Below are positions 42,243 through 53,893 of a stretch of 64,000 nucleotides of DNA, piece after piece. Position numbers and translations under genes: made by a program. Origin of the DNA: Haemophilus influenzae (GTDB lineage: Bacteria; Pseudomonadota; Gammaproteobacteria; Enterobacterales; Pasteurellaceae); the NCBI GenBank assembly GCA_923172585.1, contig OV298644.1:1567427-1631426 (forward strand), given 5' to 3'. Each line of letters begins with the position of its first letter. The stretch's first letter is position 1. The notes below the pieces were generated by a model, which was not told the DNA's origin, did not search any database, and worked only from the letters and a program-made list of their open reading frames with translations.

Positions 42243-42572
42243 TTATAGGCATTTTGCAGGTTTCGGCAAGCCTGCTAATTTTGTGGCTTGTTTTGCTGGG
42301 CCTTCAGGAAATAAGCGTTGCAAATAACGGCTGTTACCTTTATCCGCACCAAGCTTTTCCGCCATGGCTTTTACCAACATACGGATGGCTGGGGAGGTGT
42401 TATATTCTTGATAAAAGTCTCGTACAAAGTAAATCACTTCCCAATGGGCATCTGTTAATTCGATACTTTCTAACTGCGCAATAGAGCGAGCGACATCTTC
42501 GTTCCATTGTTGGCTATGAAGCAAGTAACCATCTTTGTCAGTTTCAACTTCAATTCCATTGATATTCAACAT
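42243..42572 (-). CDS. tusE: Sulfurtransferase TusE (DsrC-like)
   Basis: A 109-residue DsrC/TusE protein; TusE passes persulfide sulfur from TusBCD to MnmA for 2-thiolation of U34 in tRNA. The catalytic cysteine is the penultimate residue, C108, in [34 protein letters not shown] is the family core. It starts one base after the ttcA stop, so the two thiolation genes form an operon. Uptake signal at the 3' edge. Confidence 0.93.
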   Translation of the reverse strand: MLNINGIEVETDKDGYLLHSQQWNEDVARSIAQLESIELTDAHWEVIYFVRDFYQEYNTSPAIRMLVKAMAEKLGADKGNSRYLQRLFPEGPAKQATKLAGLPKPAKCL

Positions 42573-42573
42573 A

Positions 42574-43515
42574 TTAATTTACTTCTTTAAAGTTAATCAT
42601 TTCGTTGTTTGAAAAATCAGTTTGATCTTCGTCCTCAAATTGCATTGGCGTGATTTGTTCTTCATCAAATGCGGTATCGCCTTCAATGCCATTAATCATT
42701 TGTCCGTGTTTGATGCCTTTGAAATCAAATAATTTTGGATCACACATATGTGACAATGTAATGTTTTGCATTGCGCTGAACATAGTTTCTAAGCGTCCAG
42801 GATATTGGCGATCCCAAGTATTGAGCATTTCTTTCACGACTTGGCGTTGAAGATTTGGTTGTGAGCCACATAGATTACAAGGAATAATCGGAAATTCTTT
42901 CGCGATGGCATATTTTTCAATATCTTTTTCTTTGCAGTAAGCAAGCGGACGAATCACAATTTGTTTGCCATCATCAGAAATTAATTTAGGTGGCATGGAT
43001 TTCATTTTGCCGCCATAAAACATATTTAAAAATAGTGTCGCTAACATGTCGTCTCTGTGGTGCCCTAAAGCGATTTTGGTTGCACCAAGTTCTGTGGCAG
43101 TACGATATAAAATCCCACGGCGTAGGCGAGAGCAGAGTGAACAAGTGGTTTTTCCTTCTGGAATTTTTTCTTTCACAATGCCGTAAGTATTTTCTTGTAC
43201 GATTTTGTAATCGACTCTAATACTTTCTAAATATTCAGGCAATACGTGTTCTGGAAACCCTGGTTGTTTTTGATCGAGGTTTACTGCCACAATATCAAAT
43301 TTAATCGGTGCACTTTGCTGTAAATTCAACAAAATATCGAGAAGCGTATAACTGTCTTTTCCTCCGGATAAACACACCATGACTTTATCGCCATCTTCAA
43401 TCATCCCAAAATCTGCAATGGCGTTGCCTACGTTACGGCGAAGACGTTTTTGTAATTTATTGAAATTATAGCTTTGTTTTTTTTCTTGCTGGGCTAACTG
43501 GGTTAATTCGCTCAT
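42574..43515 (-). CDS. ttcA: tRNA 2-thiocytidine(32) synthetase TtcA
   Basis: PP-loop, iron-sulfur enzyme that thiolates C32 of several tRNAs. It has 313 residues. The PP-loop is [13 protein letters not shown] (SGGKDS 50-55). The cluster cysteines are C125 and C128 ([10 protein letters not shown]) and a later one in [13 protein letters not shown]. The C-terminal tail is acidic. It is first in the ttcA-tusE pair. Confidence 0.95.
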   Translation of the reverse strand: MSELTQLAQQEKKQSYNFNKLQKRLRRNVGNAIADFGMIEDGDKVMVCLSGGKDSYTLLDILLNLQQSAPIKFDIVAVNLDQKQPGFPEHVLPEYLESIRVDYKIVQENTYGIVKEKIPEGKTTCSLCSRLRRGILYRTATELGATKIALGHHRDDMLATLFLNMFYGGKMKSMPPKLISDDGKQIVIRPLAYCKEKDIEKYAIAKEFPIIPCNLCGSQPNLQRQVVKEMLNTWDRQYPGRLETMFSAMQNITLSHMCDPKLFDFKGIKHGQMINGIEGDTAFDEEQITPMQFEDEDQTDFSNNEMINFKEVN

Positions 43516-43664
43516 TCTGTTATCTTTAGTTATTCATGAAAGGCGCACATTATACGTGAAAAATAGGAAAAGTGCGGTCAATTCAAAAGAAGATTTTTAA
43601 GATCCGCAAAAAATCCTGTATAATCTTTCCAATTTTTTGTTCAATTTTAACGCTTTGCAATTCA

Positions 43665-44999
43665 ATGATTGAAACATCCCAAACTATTCCTGAACTCGTC
43701 TCTTGGGCAAAAGATCGCGAGTTTTCTTTGAATTTACCTACCGAACGCTTGGTTTTCCTGCTAGCGATTGCAATTTATAACAACGAACGTTTAGACGGCG
43801 AAATGTTAGAAGCCGATCTTGTGGATATTTTCCGCCACACGATGAATGCTTTTGAGCAATCCACCGATGCCATTGCAACACGAGCGAATAATGCAATTAA
43901 TGAATTAGTGAAACAACGTTTATTAAATCGTTTTAGTAGCGAATTTACTGAAGGCTTGGCGATTTATCGTTTAACGCCATTAGGTGTTGGCGTGTCTGAT
44001 TATTACATTCGTCAGCGTGAATTTTCTGCATTGCGTCTTTCAGTGCAACTTTCCATTGTGGCAGATGAAATTCAACGCGCTTCTGATTCGGCAGAAGAAG
44101 GCGTGGAGAATAATGAAAGTGAACATTATTGGCGTCGTAATGTGTTTGCGCCATTAAAATATTCCGTTGCAGAGATTTTTGATAGCATCGATCTTTCACA
44201 ACGTATTATGGATGAAAACCAGCAAAGTATTAAAGATGAAATTGCAGAGCTTCTTACTAAAGATTGGCAAGCGGCGATTTCAAGCTGTGAACGTTTATTA
44301 GATGAAACATCAGGGAATTTACGTGAATTGCAAGATACGCTAAATGCAGCAGGGGATAAACTTCAGGCGCAATTATTGCGTATTCAAGATTGTGTGATTG
44401 GGCGAGATGATTTGTATTTTATTGATCAATTAATTACCGATTTACAATCTAAACTTGACCGAATTATTAGTTGGGGACAACAAGCCATAGACTTATGGAT
44501 TGGTTATGATCGCCATGTGCATAAATTTATCCGTACCGCCATTGATATGGATAAAAATCGAGTGTTCTCACAACGTTTACGTAATTCTATTCATCATTAT
44601 TTTGAGCATCCTTGGTTCTTATGGACGGCGCAAGCTGAGCGTTTAGTTGATCTGCGCGATGAAGAAATGGTGTTGCGTGAAGATGATGCTTTAGGTGAAT
44701 TACCAGAAGAATTGCAATACGAATCCCTTTCTGATTTACACGATCAAATTGTAGAGCATATGCAAGGCTTACTGATTGCTTATCGTGAAAATAACCGTCC
44801 GATTGATTTGAGTTTAGTGTTAAAAGAACAACTGGAAAATTATCCACTTTCTCGTCATTTTGATGTGGCTAGAATCATTGTTGATCAAGCAGTGCGCCTT
44901 GGTATGGCAAATGATGATTTATCGGGTATTTATCCAGATTGGCAAGCAATTAATGAACGTGGCGCAGAAGTGCAAGCGCATGTGATTGATAAGTATTGA
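43665..44999 (+). CDS. mukF: Condensin kleisin subunit MukF
   Basis: Kleisin that bridges the MukB heads and binds MukE in the MukBEF condensin. From ATG 43665 it is 444 residues (E. coli 440); the frame extends upstream but those residues are unlike MukF. Family blocks: [65 protein letters not shown], the invariant [20 protein letters not shown], and the C-terminal [16 protein letters not shown]. It begins mukFEB. Unlike in E. coli there is no smtA gene directly upstream; ttcA is divergent. Confidence 0.95.
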   Translation: MIETSQTIPELVSWAKDREFSLNLPTERLVFLLAIAIYNNERLDGEMLEADLVDIFRHTMNAFEQSTDAIATRANNAINELVKQRLLNRFSSEFTEGLAIYRLTPLGVGVSDYYIRQREFSALRLSVQLSIVADEIQRASDSAEEGVENNESEHYWRRNVFAPLKYSVAEIFDSIDLSQRIMDENQQSIKDEIAELLTKDWQAAISSCERLLDETSGNLRELQDTLNAAGDKLQAQLLRIQDCVIGRDDLYFIDQLITDLQSKLDRIISWGQQAIDLWIGYDRHVHKFIRTAIDMDKNRVFSQRLRNSIHHYFEHPWFLWTAQAERLVDLRDEEMVLREDDALGELPEELQYESLSDLHDQIVEHMQGLLIAYRENNRPIDLSLVLKEQLENYPLSRHFDVARIIVDQAVRLGMANDDLSGIYPDWQAINERGAEVQAHVIDKY

Positions 45000-45113
45000 T
45001 TTTAAGATAATTTAAAAGCTAATGACGGAATTACTTAAATATAACCCTTTTGCAAAGTTTTGGCATAATAACGAAGAAAGTAACTGAATAAAGTTTTAAT
45101 AGAGAAATAACCT

Positions 45114-45839
45114 ATGACACAAGATGTAATTTCCCCAAAACTCGCTGTGGCGATTGCAAATCCAATATTTCCAGCGGTAGATAGTCTATTGCGCTCAGGT
45201 CGCCATATCAGCACGGAGCATTTAGATAATCACGCATTTTTAATGGATTTCCAAAATGAATTAGACGGATTTTATCGTCGCTATAACGTGGAACTAATTC
45301 GTGCGCCAGAAGGATTCTTCTATCTTCGCCCGAAAGCAACGACATTAATTGCACGTTCAGTACTTTCTGAGTTGGAAATGCTTGTTGGTAAAGTGCTTTG
45401 TTATCTTTATTTAAGCCCAGAACGTTTAGCCCAACAAGGCATTTTTAGCACGCAAGAAGTGTATGATGAATTATTAAATCTTGCTGATGAAGGAAAATTA
45501 TTAAAAGCAGTTAATCAGCGTTCAAGTGGTTCTGACTTAGATAAACAAAAATTGGCAGAAAAAGTGCGAGCTGCAATTGGTCGTTTACGTCGTTTAGGTA
45601 TGATTCAAACCGTTGGCGAACAAAATAGTGGGAAATTTACTATTTCTGAATCTGTATTTCGTTTTGGGGCGGAAGTGCGTAGCGGAGATGATCCATTAGA
45701 GGCCCAAGCTAGACTCATTCGTGATGGGGAAGCGGCAACACCTGAATCCTTATCGTTGGAAAAACAAGCACAATTAGTGGAAAACGATACAGAAAGTGCG
45801 GATGAAATTGACGAAGAATTTGACGGAGAACAAGAATAA
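45114..45839 (+). CDS. mukE: Condensin subunit MukE
   Basis: A 241-residue winged-helix KITE protein that binds Muk[36 protein letters not shown] and LRRLGMIQ are MukE-specific. The C-terminal tail is acidic. Its stop overlaps the mukB ATG (TAATG), implying coupling. A 114-base gap separates it from mukF, larger than in E. coli. Confidence 0.95.
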   Translation: MTQDVISPKLAVAIANPIFPAVDSLLRSGRHISTEHLDNHAFLMDFQNELDGFYRRYNVELIRAPEGFFYLRPKATTLIARSVLSELEMLVGKVLCYLYLSPERLAQQGIFSTQEVYDELLNLADEGKLLKAVNQRSSGSDLDKQKLAEKVRAAIGRLRRLGMIQTVGEQNSGKFTISESVFRFGAEVRSGDDPLEAQARLIRDGEAATPESLSLEKQAQLVENDTESADEIDEEFDGEQE

Positions 45840-48800
45840 TGTCTGATGTTTTTGAATTAGAAAATGAAATCGAATTAGAGAGCGATGAAGTCATTATGGA
45901 AAATGAAAACGTCGAAGAAATCGTTGACGCACCTATGCCTTTTAGCATGACGACAAATAATGGTGTAGAGCGTGGTAAATTCCGTTCTTTAACCTTAATT
46001 AACTGGAATGGTTTTTTTGCCCGTACTTTCGATTTAGATGAATTAGTTACCACGCTTTCTGGTGGTAACGGTGCAGGTAAATCAACCACAATGGCTGGAT
46101 TTGTGACCGCATTAATTCCTGATTTAACCCTTTTACATTTCCGTAATACAACAGAGGCTGGCTCCACAGGCGGTTCTCGCGATAAAGGTTTACATGGTAA
46201 ATTACGCCCAGGTGTTTGTTACGCGGTATTAGATACCATTAACTCACGTCATCAACGTATTCTTGTTGGTGTGCGTCTGCAGCAAATTGCAGGTCGTGAT
46301 AAAAAGGTTGATTTAAAAACGTTCTCAATTCAAGGTGTTGAATTATCTCAAAATCCGACCGCACTTTTTACTGAAACCGTGGGCGAACGTCAAGCACGTG
46401 TCCTTAATTTAAACGAACTCAAAGATAAAATTGAAAATATCGGTGCGCAATTTAAACAATATCATTCCATCACTGATTATCACGGCATGATGTTCGATTT
46501 AGGTATTATTCCGAAACGTTTACGTTCAGCATCAGACCGAAGCAAATTCTATAAACTTATCGAAGCGTCTTTATACGGCGGTATTTCTAGCGCAATCACA
46601 CGCTCTTTACGTGACTATTTATTGCCAGAAAATTTAGGTGTGCGTAAAGCTTTCCAAGATATGGAAAGTGCATTACGTGAAAACCGTATGACTTTAGAAG
46701 CGATTAAGGTCACTCAATCAGATCGCGATTTATTCAAACATTTAATTACTGAAACCACCAATTATGTTGCTTCGGATTATATGCGTAATGCGAATGAACG
46801 CCGTGGCAATATTGAGGCTGCATTAGAATCTCGTCGTGAGTGGTATAAAGCAAAAGCAGAGCAGAATTTATCCCAACATCGTTTAGTTGATTTAAGTCGA
46901 GAAGTGGCTGAATTGACAGAAAGTGAACGTACTTTAGAAGTTGATCACCAAAGTGCGGTTGATCATCTTAATTTAGTGTTAAATGCTTTACGTCACCAAG
47001 AAAAAATCACGCGCTATCAAGAAGATATTGCAGAACTTACCGAGCGTTTAGAAGAACAAAAAATGGTGGTTGAAGATGCGAATGATGCATTAGAAGAAAG
47101 CCAAGCCCAATTTGAGCAAACTGAAATTGAAATTGACGCTGTACGAGCCCAATTAGCAGATTATCAACAAGCATTAGATGCCCAGCAAACTCGCGCACTT
47201 CAATATCAACAAGCTATTGCTGCTCTTGAAAAAGCGAAAACATTATGTGGTTTAGCGGATTTAAGTGTTAAAAATGTAGAAGATTATCACGCAGAATTTG
47301 AAGCCCATGCTGAAAGTTTAACGGAAACCGTACTTGAGCTTGAGCACAAAATGTCTATTTCTGAAGCGGCAAAATCTCAGTTCGATAAAGCGTATCAATT
47401 AGTATGCAAAATTGCGGGTGAAATGCCTCGTTCTGCAGCCTGGGAAAGTGCCAAAGAATTATTACGTGAATATCCAAGCCAAAAATTGCAGGCACAACAA
47501 ACGCCACAACTTCGCACAAAATTACATGAACTTGAGCAACGTTATGCACAACAACAAAGTGCGATCAAATTACTTAATGATTTTAATCAACGTGCTAATT
47601 TAAGTTTACAAACAGCAGAAGAATTAGAGGATTATCACGCCGAACAAGAAGCGTTAATTGAAGATATTTCAGCAAGACTTTCAGAACAAGTGGAGAACCG
47701 TTCTACGCTTCGTCAAAAACGTGAAAATTTAACCGCACTTTATGATGAAAATGCACGTAAAGCGCCAGCATGGCTGACAGCTCAAGCTGCATTGGAACGT
47801 CTAGAACAACAAAGTGGCGAGACGTTTGAACATAGCCAAGATGTGATGAATTTTATGCAATCACAACTGGTGAAAGAACGTGAACTCACGATGCAACGTG
47901 ATCAACTTGAACAAAAACGTTTGCATTTAGATGAACAAATTTCTCGTTTAAGTCAGCCAGATGGTTCAGAAGATCCACGCTTAAATATGCTGGCAGAACG
48001 TTTTGATGGTGTGTTGCTTTCAGAGCTTTACGATGATGTAACCATTGAAGATGCGCCTTATTTCTCCGCACTTTACGGGCCTGCGCGTCATGCTATTGTT
48101 GTGCGTGATCTCAATGCTGTGCGTGAACAACTTGCTCAATTAGAAGATTGCCCTGATGATTTGTATTTAATTGAAGGCGATCCTACCGCATTTGACGACA
48201 GCGTATTATCTGCACAAGAACTTGAGCAGGGTGTTGTCGTGCAAGTTTCAGATCGTGAATTACGCTATTCAAGATTCCCTGAAATCCCGTTATTTGGGCG
48301 TGCAGCACGTGAAAAACGTTTAGAAGAATTACAAATTGAACGTGATGAAGTGGCAGAACAACATGCACAAATTACGTTTGATGTACAAAAATGCCAACGT
48401 TTACACGAACATTTCAGCCAATTTGTTGGGTTACATTTAGCACTGGCGTTCCAGCCAAATCCAGAAGAGTTAATGTCTGAGATTAATCGCGAACGCAATG
48501 AAATTGATCGTGAATTAAACCAATTTAATAACGGCGAACAACAATTACGCATTCAATTAGATAATGCAAAAGAAAAACTGCAATTACTCAATAAGTTAAT
48601 TCCACAACTCAATGTATTAGCTGATGAAGATTTAATTGATCGTATTGAAGAATGTCGTGAACAATTAGATATTGCAGAGCAAGATGAATATTTTATTCGT
48701 CAGCATGGCGTAACGTTGTCACAATTAGAGCCGATTGCAAATAGTTTACAAAGTGACCCAGAAAACTATGAGTGCTTAAAAGCTGATTTAACCCAAGCGG

Positions 48801-50371
48801 TTGAACGCCAAAAACAAGTACAGCAACGTGTATTTGCATTAGCTGATGTTGTACAACGTAAACAGCATTTTGGTTATGAAGATGCAGGGCAGGCAGAAAC
48901 TTCTGAACTAAACGAAAAACTTCGTCAACGTTTAGAACAAATGCAAGCACAACGAGATACGCAACGTGAGCAAGTTCGTCAAAAACAAAGTCAATTTGCT
49001 GAATATAATCGCGTATTGATTCAGTTACAAAGTTCTTACGATAGTAAATATCAGCTCTTAAATGAGTTGATTGGTGAAATTAGCGATCTTGGCGTGAGAG
49101 CTGATGATGGCGCCGAAGAACGTGCACGTATCCGTCGTGATGAATTACATCAACAACTTTCAACAAGCCGTCAGCGTCGGTCTTATGTAGAAAAACAACT
49201 GACATTAATTGAAAGCGAAGCTGACAACTTAAATCGTCTTATCCGTAAAACTGAACGTGATTACAAAACTCAACGTGAATTAGTTGTAGCAGCGAAAGTG
49301 AGTTGGTGTGTGGTTTTACGTTTATCACGTAATTCTGATATGGAAAAACGCCTCAATCGCCGAGAGCTCGCTTATTTATCTGCAGATGAATTACGTTCAA
49401 TGTCAGATAAAGCGTTAGGTGCGTTACGTACAGCAGTGGCGGATAATGAATATTTACGTGATAGCCTAAGAGTGTCTGAAGATAGTCGCAAACCTGAAAA
49501 TAAAGTGCGGTTCTTTATTGCGGTATATCAGCATCTACGTGAACGTATTCGCCAAGACATTATTAAAACGGATGATCCAATTGATGCCATTGAACAAATG
49601 GAAATTGAGCTTTCTCGTTTAACGGCTGAATTAACTGGCCGTGAGAAAAAATTGGCGATCAGTTCTGAAAGTGTTGCAAATATTATGCGTAAAACGATTC
49701 AGCGTGAACAAAATCGCATTCGTATGCTCAACCAAGGTTTACAAAACATTGCGTTTGGTCAGGTGAAATCTGTTCGTTTGGTAGTGAATATTCGTGATAC
49801 CCATGCCATTTTGTTGGACGCACTTTCTGGTCAGCAAGATGAATATCAAGATTTATTCAACGACAACCGCATCACCTTCTCTGAAGCTATGGCGAAGCTC
49901 TATCAACGCATCAATCCACATATTGATATGGGGCAACGCACAGCGCAAACAATTGGTGAAGAATTGTTAGATTACCGTAATTATCTTGAGCTTGAAGTGG
50001 AAGTATTCCGTGGTGCTGATGGTTGGTTACGTGCAGAAAGTGGCGCGCTTTCTACTGGTGAAGCTATTGGTACAGGTATGTCAATTCTCTTAATGGTTGT
50101 TCAAAGTTGGGAAGAAGAAAGCCGTCGAATTCGTGGTAAAGATATTGTGCCTTGTCGCTTGTTGTTCTTAGATGAAGCAGCACGTTTAGATGGTAAATCT
50201 ATTTCTACCTTATTCGAACTTTGCGAACGTTTGGATATGCAGTTACTTATCGCTGCGCCAGAAAACATTAGCCCGGAAAAAGGTACAACCTATAAACTCG
50301 TGCGTAAAATCGCAGGCAACCAAGAGCACGTACACGTTGTTGGTTTACGCGGATTCGGTGCGACAGAATAA
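45839..50371 (+). CDS. mukB: Chromosome partition condensin MukB
   Basis: SMC-like ATPase of 1510 residues that organises and segregates the chromosome. The N-terminal head has Walker [10 protein letters not shown] (75-83) and DTINSRHQR. Long coiled coils occupy about 330-660 and 860-1250, with the dimerising hinge around 700-800 ([21 protein letters not shown]). The C-terminal head carries the signature [15 protein letters not shown] and Walker [12 protein letters not shown]. An acidic stretch of about 41 residues precedes the point where E. coli MukB (MIERGKFRS) starts. Several uptake signals occur in the coding sequence. Confidence 0.96.
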   Translation: MSDVFELENEIELESDEVIMENENVEEIVDAPMPFSMTTNNGVERGKFRSLTLINWNGFFARTFDLDELVTTLSGGNGAGKSTTMAGFVTALIPDLTLLHFRNTTEAGSTGGSRDKGLHGKLRPGVCYAVLDTINSRHQRILVGVRLQQIAGRDKKVDLKTFSIQGVELSQNPTALFTETVGERQARVLNLNELKDKIENIGAQFKQYHSITDYHGMMFDLGIIPKRLRSASDRSKFYKLIEASLYGGISSAITRSLRDYLLPENLGVRKAFQDMESALRENRMTLEAIKVTQSDRDLFKHLITETTNYVASDYMRNANERRGNIEAALESRREWYKAKAEQNLSQHRLVDLSREVAELTESERTLEVDHQSAVDHLNLVLNALRHQEKITRYQEDIAELTERLEEQKMVVEDANDALEESQAQFEQTEIEIDAVRAQLADYQQALDAQQTRALQYQQAIAALEKAKTLCGLADLSVKNVEDYHAEFEAHAESLTETVLELEHKMSISEAAKSQFDKAYQLVCKIAGEMPRSAAWESAKELLREYPSQKLQAQQTPQLRTKLHELEQRYAQQQSAIKLLNDFNQRANLSLQTAEELEDYHAEQEALIEDISARLSEQVENRSTLRQKRENLTALYDENARKAPAWLTAQAALERLEQQSGETFEHSQDVMNFMQSQLVKERELTMQRDQLEQKRLHLDEQISRLSQPDGSEDPRLNMLAERFDGVLLSELYDDVTIEDAPYFSALYGPARHAIVVRDLNAVREQLAQLEDCPDDLYLIEGDPTAFDDSVLSAQELEQGVVVQVSDRELRYSRFPEIPLFGRAAREKRLEELQIERDEVAEQHAQITFDVQKCQRLHEHFSQFVGLHLALAFQPNPEELMSEINRERNEIDRELNQFNNGEQQLRIQLDNAKEKLQLLNKLIPQLNVLADEDLIDRIEECREQLDIAEQDEYFIRQHGVTLSQLEPIANSLQSDPENYECLKADLTQAVERQKQVQQRVFALADVVQRKQHFGYEDAGQAETSELNEKLRQRLEQMQAQRDTQREQVRQKQSQFAEYNRVLIQLQSSYDSKYQLLNELIGEISDLGVRADDGAEERARIRRDELHQQLSTSRQRRSYVEKQLTLIESEADNLNRLIRKTERDYKTQRELVVAAKVSWCVVLRLSRNSDMEKRLNRRELAYLSADELRSMSDKALGALRTAVADNEYLRDSLRVSEDSRKPENKVRFFIAVYQHLRERIRQDIIKTDDPIDAIEQMEIELSRLTAELTGREKKLAISSESVANIMRKTIQREQNRIRMLNQGLQNIAFGQVKSVRLVVNIRDTHAILLDALSGQQDEYQDLFNDNRITFSEAMAKLYQRINPHIDMGQRTAQTIGEELLDYRNYLELEVEVFRGADGWLRAESGALSTGEAIGTGMSILLMVVQSWEEESRRIRGKDIVPCRLLFLDEAARLDGKSISTLFELCERLDMQLLIAAPENISPEKGTTYKLVRKIAGNQEHVHVVGLRGFGATE

Positions 50372-50383
50372 AAAATAGAAGGG

Positions 50384-50420
50384 AAGTGCGGTTGAAATTT
50401 TAAGATTTTTGACCGCACTT
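50384..50420 (+). terminator. mukB terminator
   Basis: An uptake-signal pair, AAGTGCGGT (50384-50392) and ACCGCACTT (50412-50420), forms a stem just after mukB. The T-run is poor, so it may be leaky. Confidence 0.65.
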
Positions 50421-50440
50421 AAGCCTTTAAGGAAGGAATA

Positions 50441-51349
50441 ATGAAAATCTTTACATCAAAAAAAAGGACAATTATCACAGCTGAAGCAGCAAAAATTTAA
50501 GCTGGAAAAGGATATTCAGCGTTATTTGAAGAAAATCTTACCTTATTAAGTGGCTATATTTTTATTCGTTCGGAATTTTCTATTAAAAATTCACGTATTG
50601 ATACCTTAGCTTTTGATCCTGAAGCTCAAGCCTTTGTCATTATTGAATATAAAAGACAACAAAATTCTAGTGTGGTTGATCAAGGGATTTCTTATCTTAA
50701 TTTGATGCTTGAATATAAAGCTGATTTTATTGTGGAATATAATGAAAAGCAAAAATTCCCACTTAAAGGAAATGATGTGGATTGGTCACAATCTAAGGTG
50801 ATTTTTGTTTCACCTGCTTTTAATGATTTCCAAATTCAAGCCACGAATTTTAAAGATTTACCTATTGAATTATGGGAAGTTAATCGCTTTGATAATGATA
50901 TTATTACGCTCAATATTATTAATAAATCAAAATCAGCACCGAATATTAAAGCTGTTTCTAATGAAAAGAGAGAAGAATTCTCAATATTAAAAGAAATAAA
51001 AGTTTATCAAGAATCTGATCACTTAAGTGATAAATCAGATTTTATTCAAGAACTATACGAAGATTTTAAACAAGGCATTTTAAATTTAGATCCTGATATC
51101 GAAATTAATACCAGAAAACTTTACATTGCATTCAAAAAAGATCGAAATATTGCAGATATTCGTATCCAACAAAAGAATTTAAAAATTTGGATTAATCTTC
51201 CTTATGGAGAGTTAGACGATCCTAAAAATTTAGCAAAAAATGTATCTAATACTGGTCACTGGGGAAATGGAGATTATGAAATCACCATTGAAAGCACCCA
51301 ATATCTTGAATACATTATGAGTTTAATTAAACAAGCCATTAAGGATTAA
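50441..51349 (+). pseudogene. DUF5655-type protein with PD-(D/E)XK-like N-domain, nonsense at codon 20
   Basis: A 302-codon gene starts at ATG 50441 after AAGGAAGG and runs to 51349 in a single frame, except for TAA at codon 20 (50498-50500). The N-terminal domain has RIDTLAFDP ... FVIIEYKR (D54, E69, K71), the spacing of a PD-(D/E)XK nuclease core as in NucS/DUF91-like proteins. The C-terminal part, from about residue 195 (FIQELYEDFKQGILNLDPDIE to SLIKQAI), resembles DUF5655. A shorter product from GTG 50672 would lack the nuclease motif. Function unknown; possibly DNA-related, next to sbcB. The stop may be one substitution from GAA or CAA. Confidence 0.78.
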
Positions 51350-51351
51350 AA

Positions 51352-52227
51352 ATGTATAATCTTATTTTTGCCATTCTTTGCAGCGTAGCAGTTTCAGTTT
51401 TGCTTAAAATTGCCCGCAAAAAAAATATCATTATTGAACAAGCTATTGCATTCAACTACATCACAGCCATCACTTTCAGTTATTTCTTACTTAAACCTGA
51501 TTTTAAAGGTTTAGAGTTTACTGATTACATTGCACAAAGCGAAAATTCACCCATTTTTTTAGCACTAGGTTTATTGCTACCTAGCGTATTTATTATTATG
51601 TCAAAAGCAGTGGAGTTTGCTGGAATTATACGTTCAGATGCAGCGCAACGTCTTTCGTTGTTTCTTCCCATTTTAGCTGCGTTTTTAATTTTTCATGAAA
51701 CACTAAGCCAATCTAAAATCATTGGCGTTGTATTAGCCTTTATTGGTTTATTTTGTTTATTAACTAAGCCAACTCAAGGGCAAAGTGCGGTCAATTTTAA
51801 AGGTGTTTTAGGATTAATCGGCGTCTGGTTTGGTTACGGCATCATTGATATTTTATTCAAGCAAGTGGCGAAAAGCGGCGGTGCATTTCCTGCAACATTG
51901 TTTATTTCCTTCTCGCTGGCAGCCTGCGTTATGTTTATCTATTTATTCTTAAAACGTGCGCAATGGACATCATCAAGTGTAATTGGCGGTATCGTTTTAG
52001 GTGTATTGAATTTCTTTAATATTTTATTCTATATAAAAGCCCATCAAAGTTTTGCTGGAAATCCAACGCTTGTTTTCGCTGGAATGAACATTGGCGTGAT
52101 TTGTTTAGGCACGATAACTGGCGCATTAGTTTTTAAAGAAAAAATCAGTAAGCTAAATTGGATTGGTATTATTTTTAGTTTATCAGCTATTTTCTGCCTA
52201 TATTATTTAGATAAAATTATTGCGTAA
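51352..52227 (+). CDS. EamA/DMT-family membrane transporter
   Basis: A 291-residue protein with about ten hydrophobic segments and two EamA-type halves (residues about 1-135 and 145-290), for example GVVLAFIGLFCLLTKP and IGIIFSLSAIFCLYYL. Substrate not predictable. It starts two bases after the upstream gene's stop and ends 12 bases before sbcB, so the three may be cotranscribed. Uptake signal inside at about 51783. Confidence 0.85.
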   Translation: MYNLIFAILCSVAVSVLLKIARKKNIIIEQAIAFNYITAITFSYFLLKPDFKGLEFTDYIAQSENSPIFLALGLLLPSVFIIMSKAVEFAGIIRSDAAQRLSLFLPILAAFLIFHETLSQSKIIGVVLAFIGLFCLLTKPTQGQSAVNFKGVLGLIGVWFGYGIIDILFKQVAKSGGAFPATLFISFSLAACVMFIYLFLKRAQWTSSSVIGGIVLGVLNFFNILFYIKAHQSFAGNPTLVFAGMNIGVICLGTITGALVFKEKISKLNWIGIIFSLSAIFCLYYLDKIIA

Positions 52228-52239
52228 AAGAGAGTAGTC

Positions 52240-53661
52240 ATGGCAAGAGATTTCAGCTTTTTTATTTACGATTATGAAAGTTTTGGTGTAAATCCAGCAA
52301 CAGATCGTCCTGCGCAATTTGCGGGTATTCGTACAGATGCCGATTTTAATATCATTGGTAAACCAATAATGTTTTATTGTAAACAAACCAACGATTATTT
52401 ACCGGCTCCTGAAGCCGTAATGGTCACAGGAATTACGCCGCAAGAATGTAATGAAAAGGGGCTTTCAGAGCCTGAATTCGCCGCAAATATCTTAGCAGAA
52501 TTTTCCCAACCCAATACTTGTGTCATGGGTTATAACAATATTCGCTATGATGATGAAATGACGCGTTATACGTTTTATCGTAATCTTATTGATCCTTATG
52601 AATACAGCTGGAAAAATGGGAATTCACGCTGGGATTTGTTAGATTTAGTACGAGCCTGTTATGCCTTGCGTCCAGAAGGGATTAATTGGGCTTATGACGA
52701 TGATGGAATGCCAAGTTTCCGCTTAGAAAAACTCACTAAAGCAAATGGTATTGAGCATGAAAATGCTCACGATGCCATGGCGGATGTATATGCAACTATT
52801 GCTATGGCGAAATTAATTAAAGAAAAACAGCCTAAATTATTCCAATATTTCTTTGAAAATCGCGGTAAAAAAGAAATCGAAAAATTAGTTGATACAGGCG
52901 CAATGACACCTTTAGTGCATGTTTCTGGAATGCTAGGGAATTATCGTGGAAATTGCACTTGGGTTGCACCTTTAGCTTGGCATCCGACAAATCAAAATGC
53001 ACTCATTGTTTGTGATTTAACTGGCGACATCGATAATTTATTAGCCAAAAGTGCGGATGAATTACGGACAGATTTATATACCAAAAAATCTGAATTAGAA
53101 GAAAGAGGAGTTTCATCTGTTCCGTTAAAGCTTGTGCATATCAATAAATGTCCTATTTTAGCACCAGCTAAAACTTTGTTACCAGAAACAGCAGATCGAT
53201 TGGGTATTAATCGACAATTATGCTTTGATAATCTTGCAAAATTACGAGCATCTTTTGATATTCGTGAAAAAGTGGCGGATATTTTTAATGAAGAACGTCA
53301 ATTTGCATCGAATGATAATGTAGAAACTGAGTTATACAATGGCTTTTTTAGCAATGCTGATAAAAATAATATGGCTATTTTACGTAGTTTACCTGCAGAA
53401 AAATTATCTGAACATGGTTTAGCTTTTGAAGATAAACGTATCCTTGAATTATTGTTCCATTATCGCGCTCGTCATTTTTATAAAACCCTCACACGCGCTG
53501 AACAAATTAAATGGAAAAAATACCGACAGAATAAACTTGAAAAAAGTGCGGTAGAGTTTGAATCAAGTTTACAGCGTTTAGCTGAGGAACATTCAGATAA
53601 TTCTGAAAAACTATCTTTGCTACAACAAGTATATGAATATGGTATAAAATTACTAGGTTAG
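52240..53661 (+). CDS. sbcB: Exodeoxyribonuclease I
   Basis: DnaQ-fold 3'-5' single-strand DNA exonuclease active in recombination and mismatch repair. It has 473 residues (E. coli 475). The DEDD acidic residues are D11 and E13 (FIYDYESFG), the Asp in YNNIRYDDEMTRY, and ENAHDAMADVYAT. SH3-like and helical C-terminal domains follow (HPTNQNALIVCDL; FHYRARHFYKTLT). Ribosome site AGAGAG. It ends in a strong terminator. Confidence 0.96.
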   Translation: MARDFSFFIYDYESFGVNPATDRPAQFAGIRTDADFNIIGKPIMFYCKQTNDYLPAPEAVMVTGITPQECNEKGLSEPEFAANILAEFSQPNTCVMGYNNIRYDDEMTRYTFYRNLIDPYEYSWKNGNSRWDLLDLVRACYALRPEGINWAYDDDGMPSFRLEKLTKANGIEHENAHDAMADVYATIAMAKLIKEKQPKLFQYFFENRGKKEIEKLVDTGAMTPLVHVSGMLGNYRGNCTWVAPLAWHPTNQNALIVCDLTGDIDNLLAKSADELRTDLYTKKSELEERGVSSVPLKLVHINKCPILAPAKTLLPETADRLGINRQLCFDNLAKLRASFDIREKVADIFNEERQFASNDNVETELYNGFFSNADKNNMAILRSLPAEKLSEHGLAFEDKRILELLFHYRARHFYKTLTRAEQIKWKKYRQNKLEKSAVEFESSLQRLAEEHSDNSEKLSLLQQVYEYGIKLLG

Positions 53662-53684
53662 TCGATACGTTGTCACATTTTGTC

Positions 53685-53719
53685 AAAAAGCACGTTTTAA
53701 TAAAAACGTGCTTTTTTTT
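53685..53719 (+). terminator. sbcB terminator
   Basis: A 14-bp perfect stem AAAAAGCACGTTTT / AAAACGTGCTTTTT with a four-base loop and a T tail. Confidence 0.9.
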
Positions 53720-53893
53720 GTTGTTTTTGAGGGAAGAAAATATCCAAGAAATTCTCCAGATTTTACGTAGCGTAATCACATAGATTTAAGCTTATTTCAC
53801 TTTACATTTCCTTTACATTTAAATTCATCCGTTCAATAACTCTATAAAATGACGCGTTACAACGTGTTATCTAGCCTGATTTTGTCTTGTTTT

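Noticed and set aside
45023-45091. A 22-codon open frame between mukF and mukE
   Set aside because: No ribosome site, no recognisable family, and too short to distinguish from chance.
47355-48950. Several minus-strand open frames within mukB
   Set aside because: They are antisense shadows of a long, well-conserved coding sequence, rich in His and Leu as expected from complemented Gln and Glu codons.
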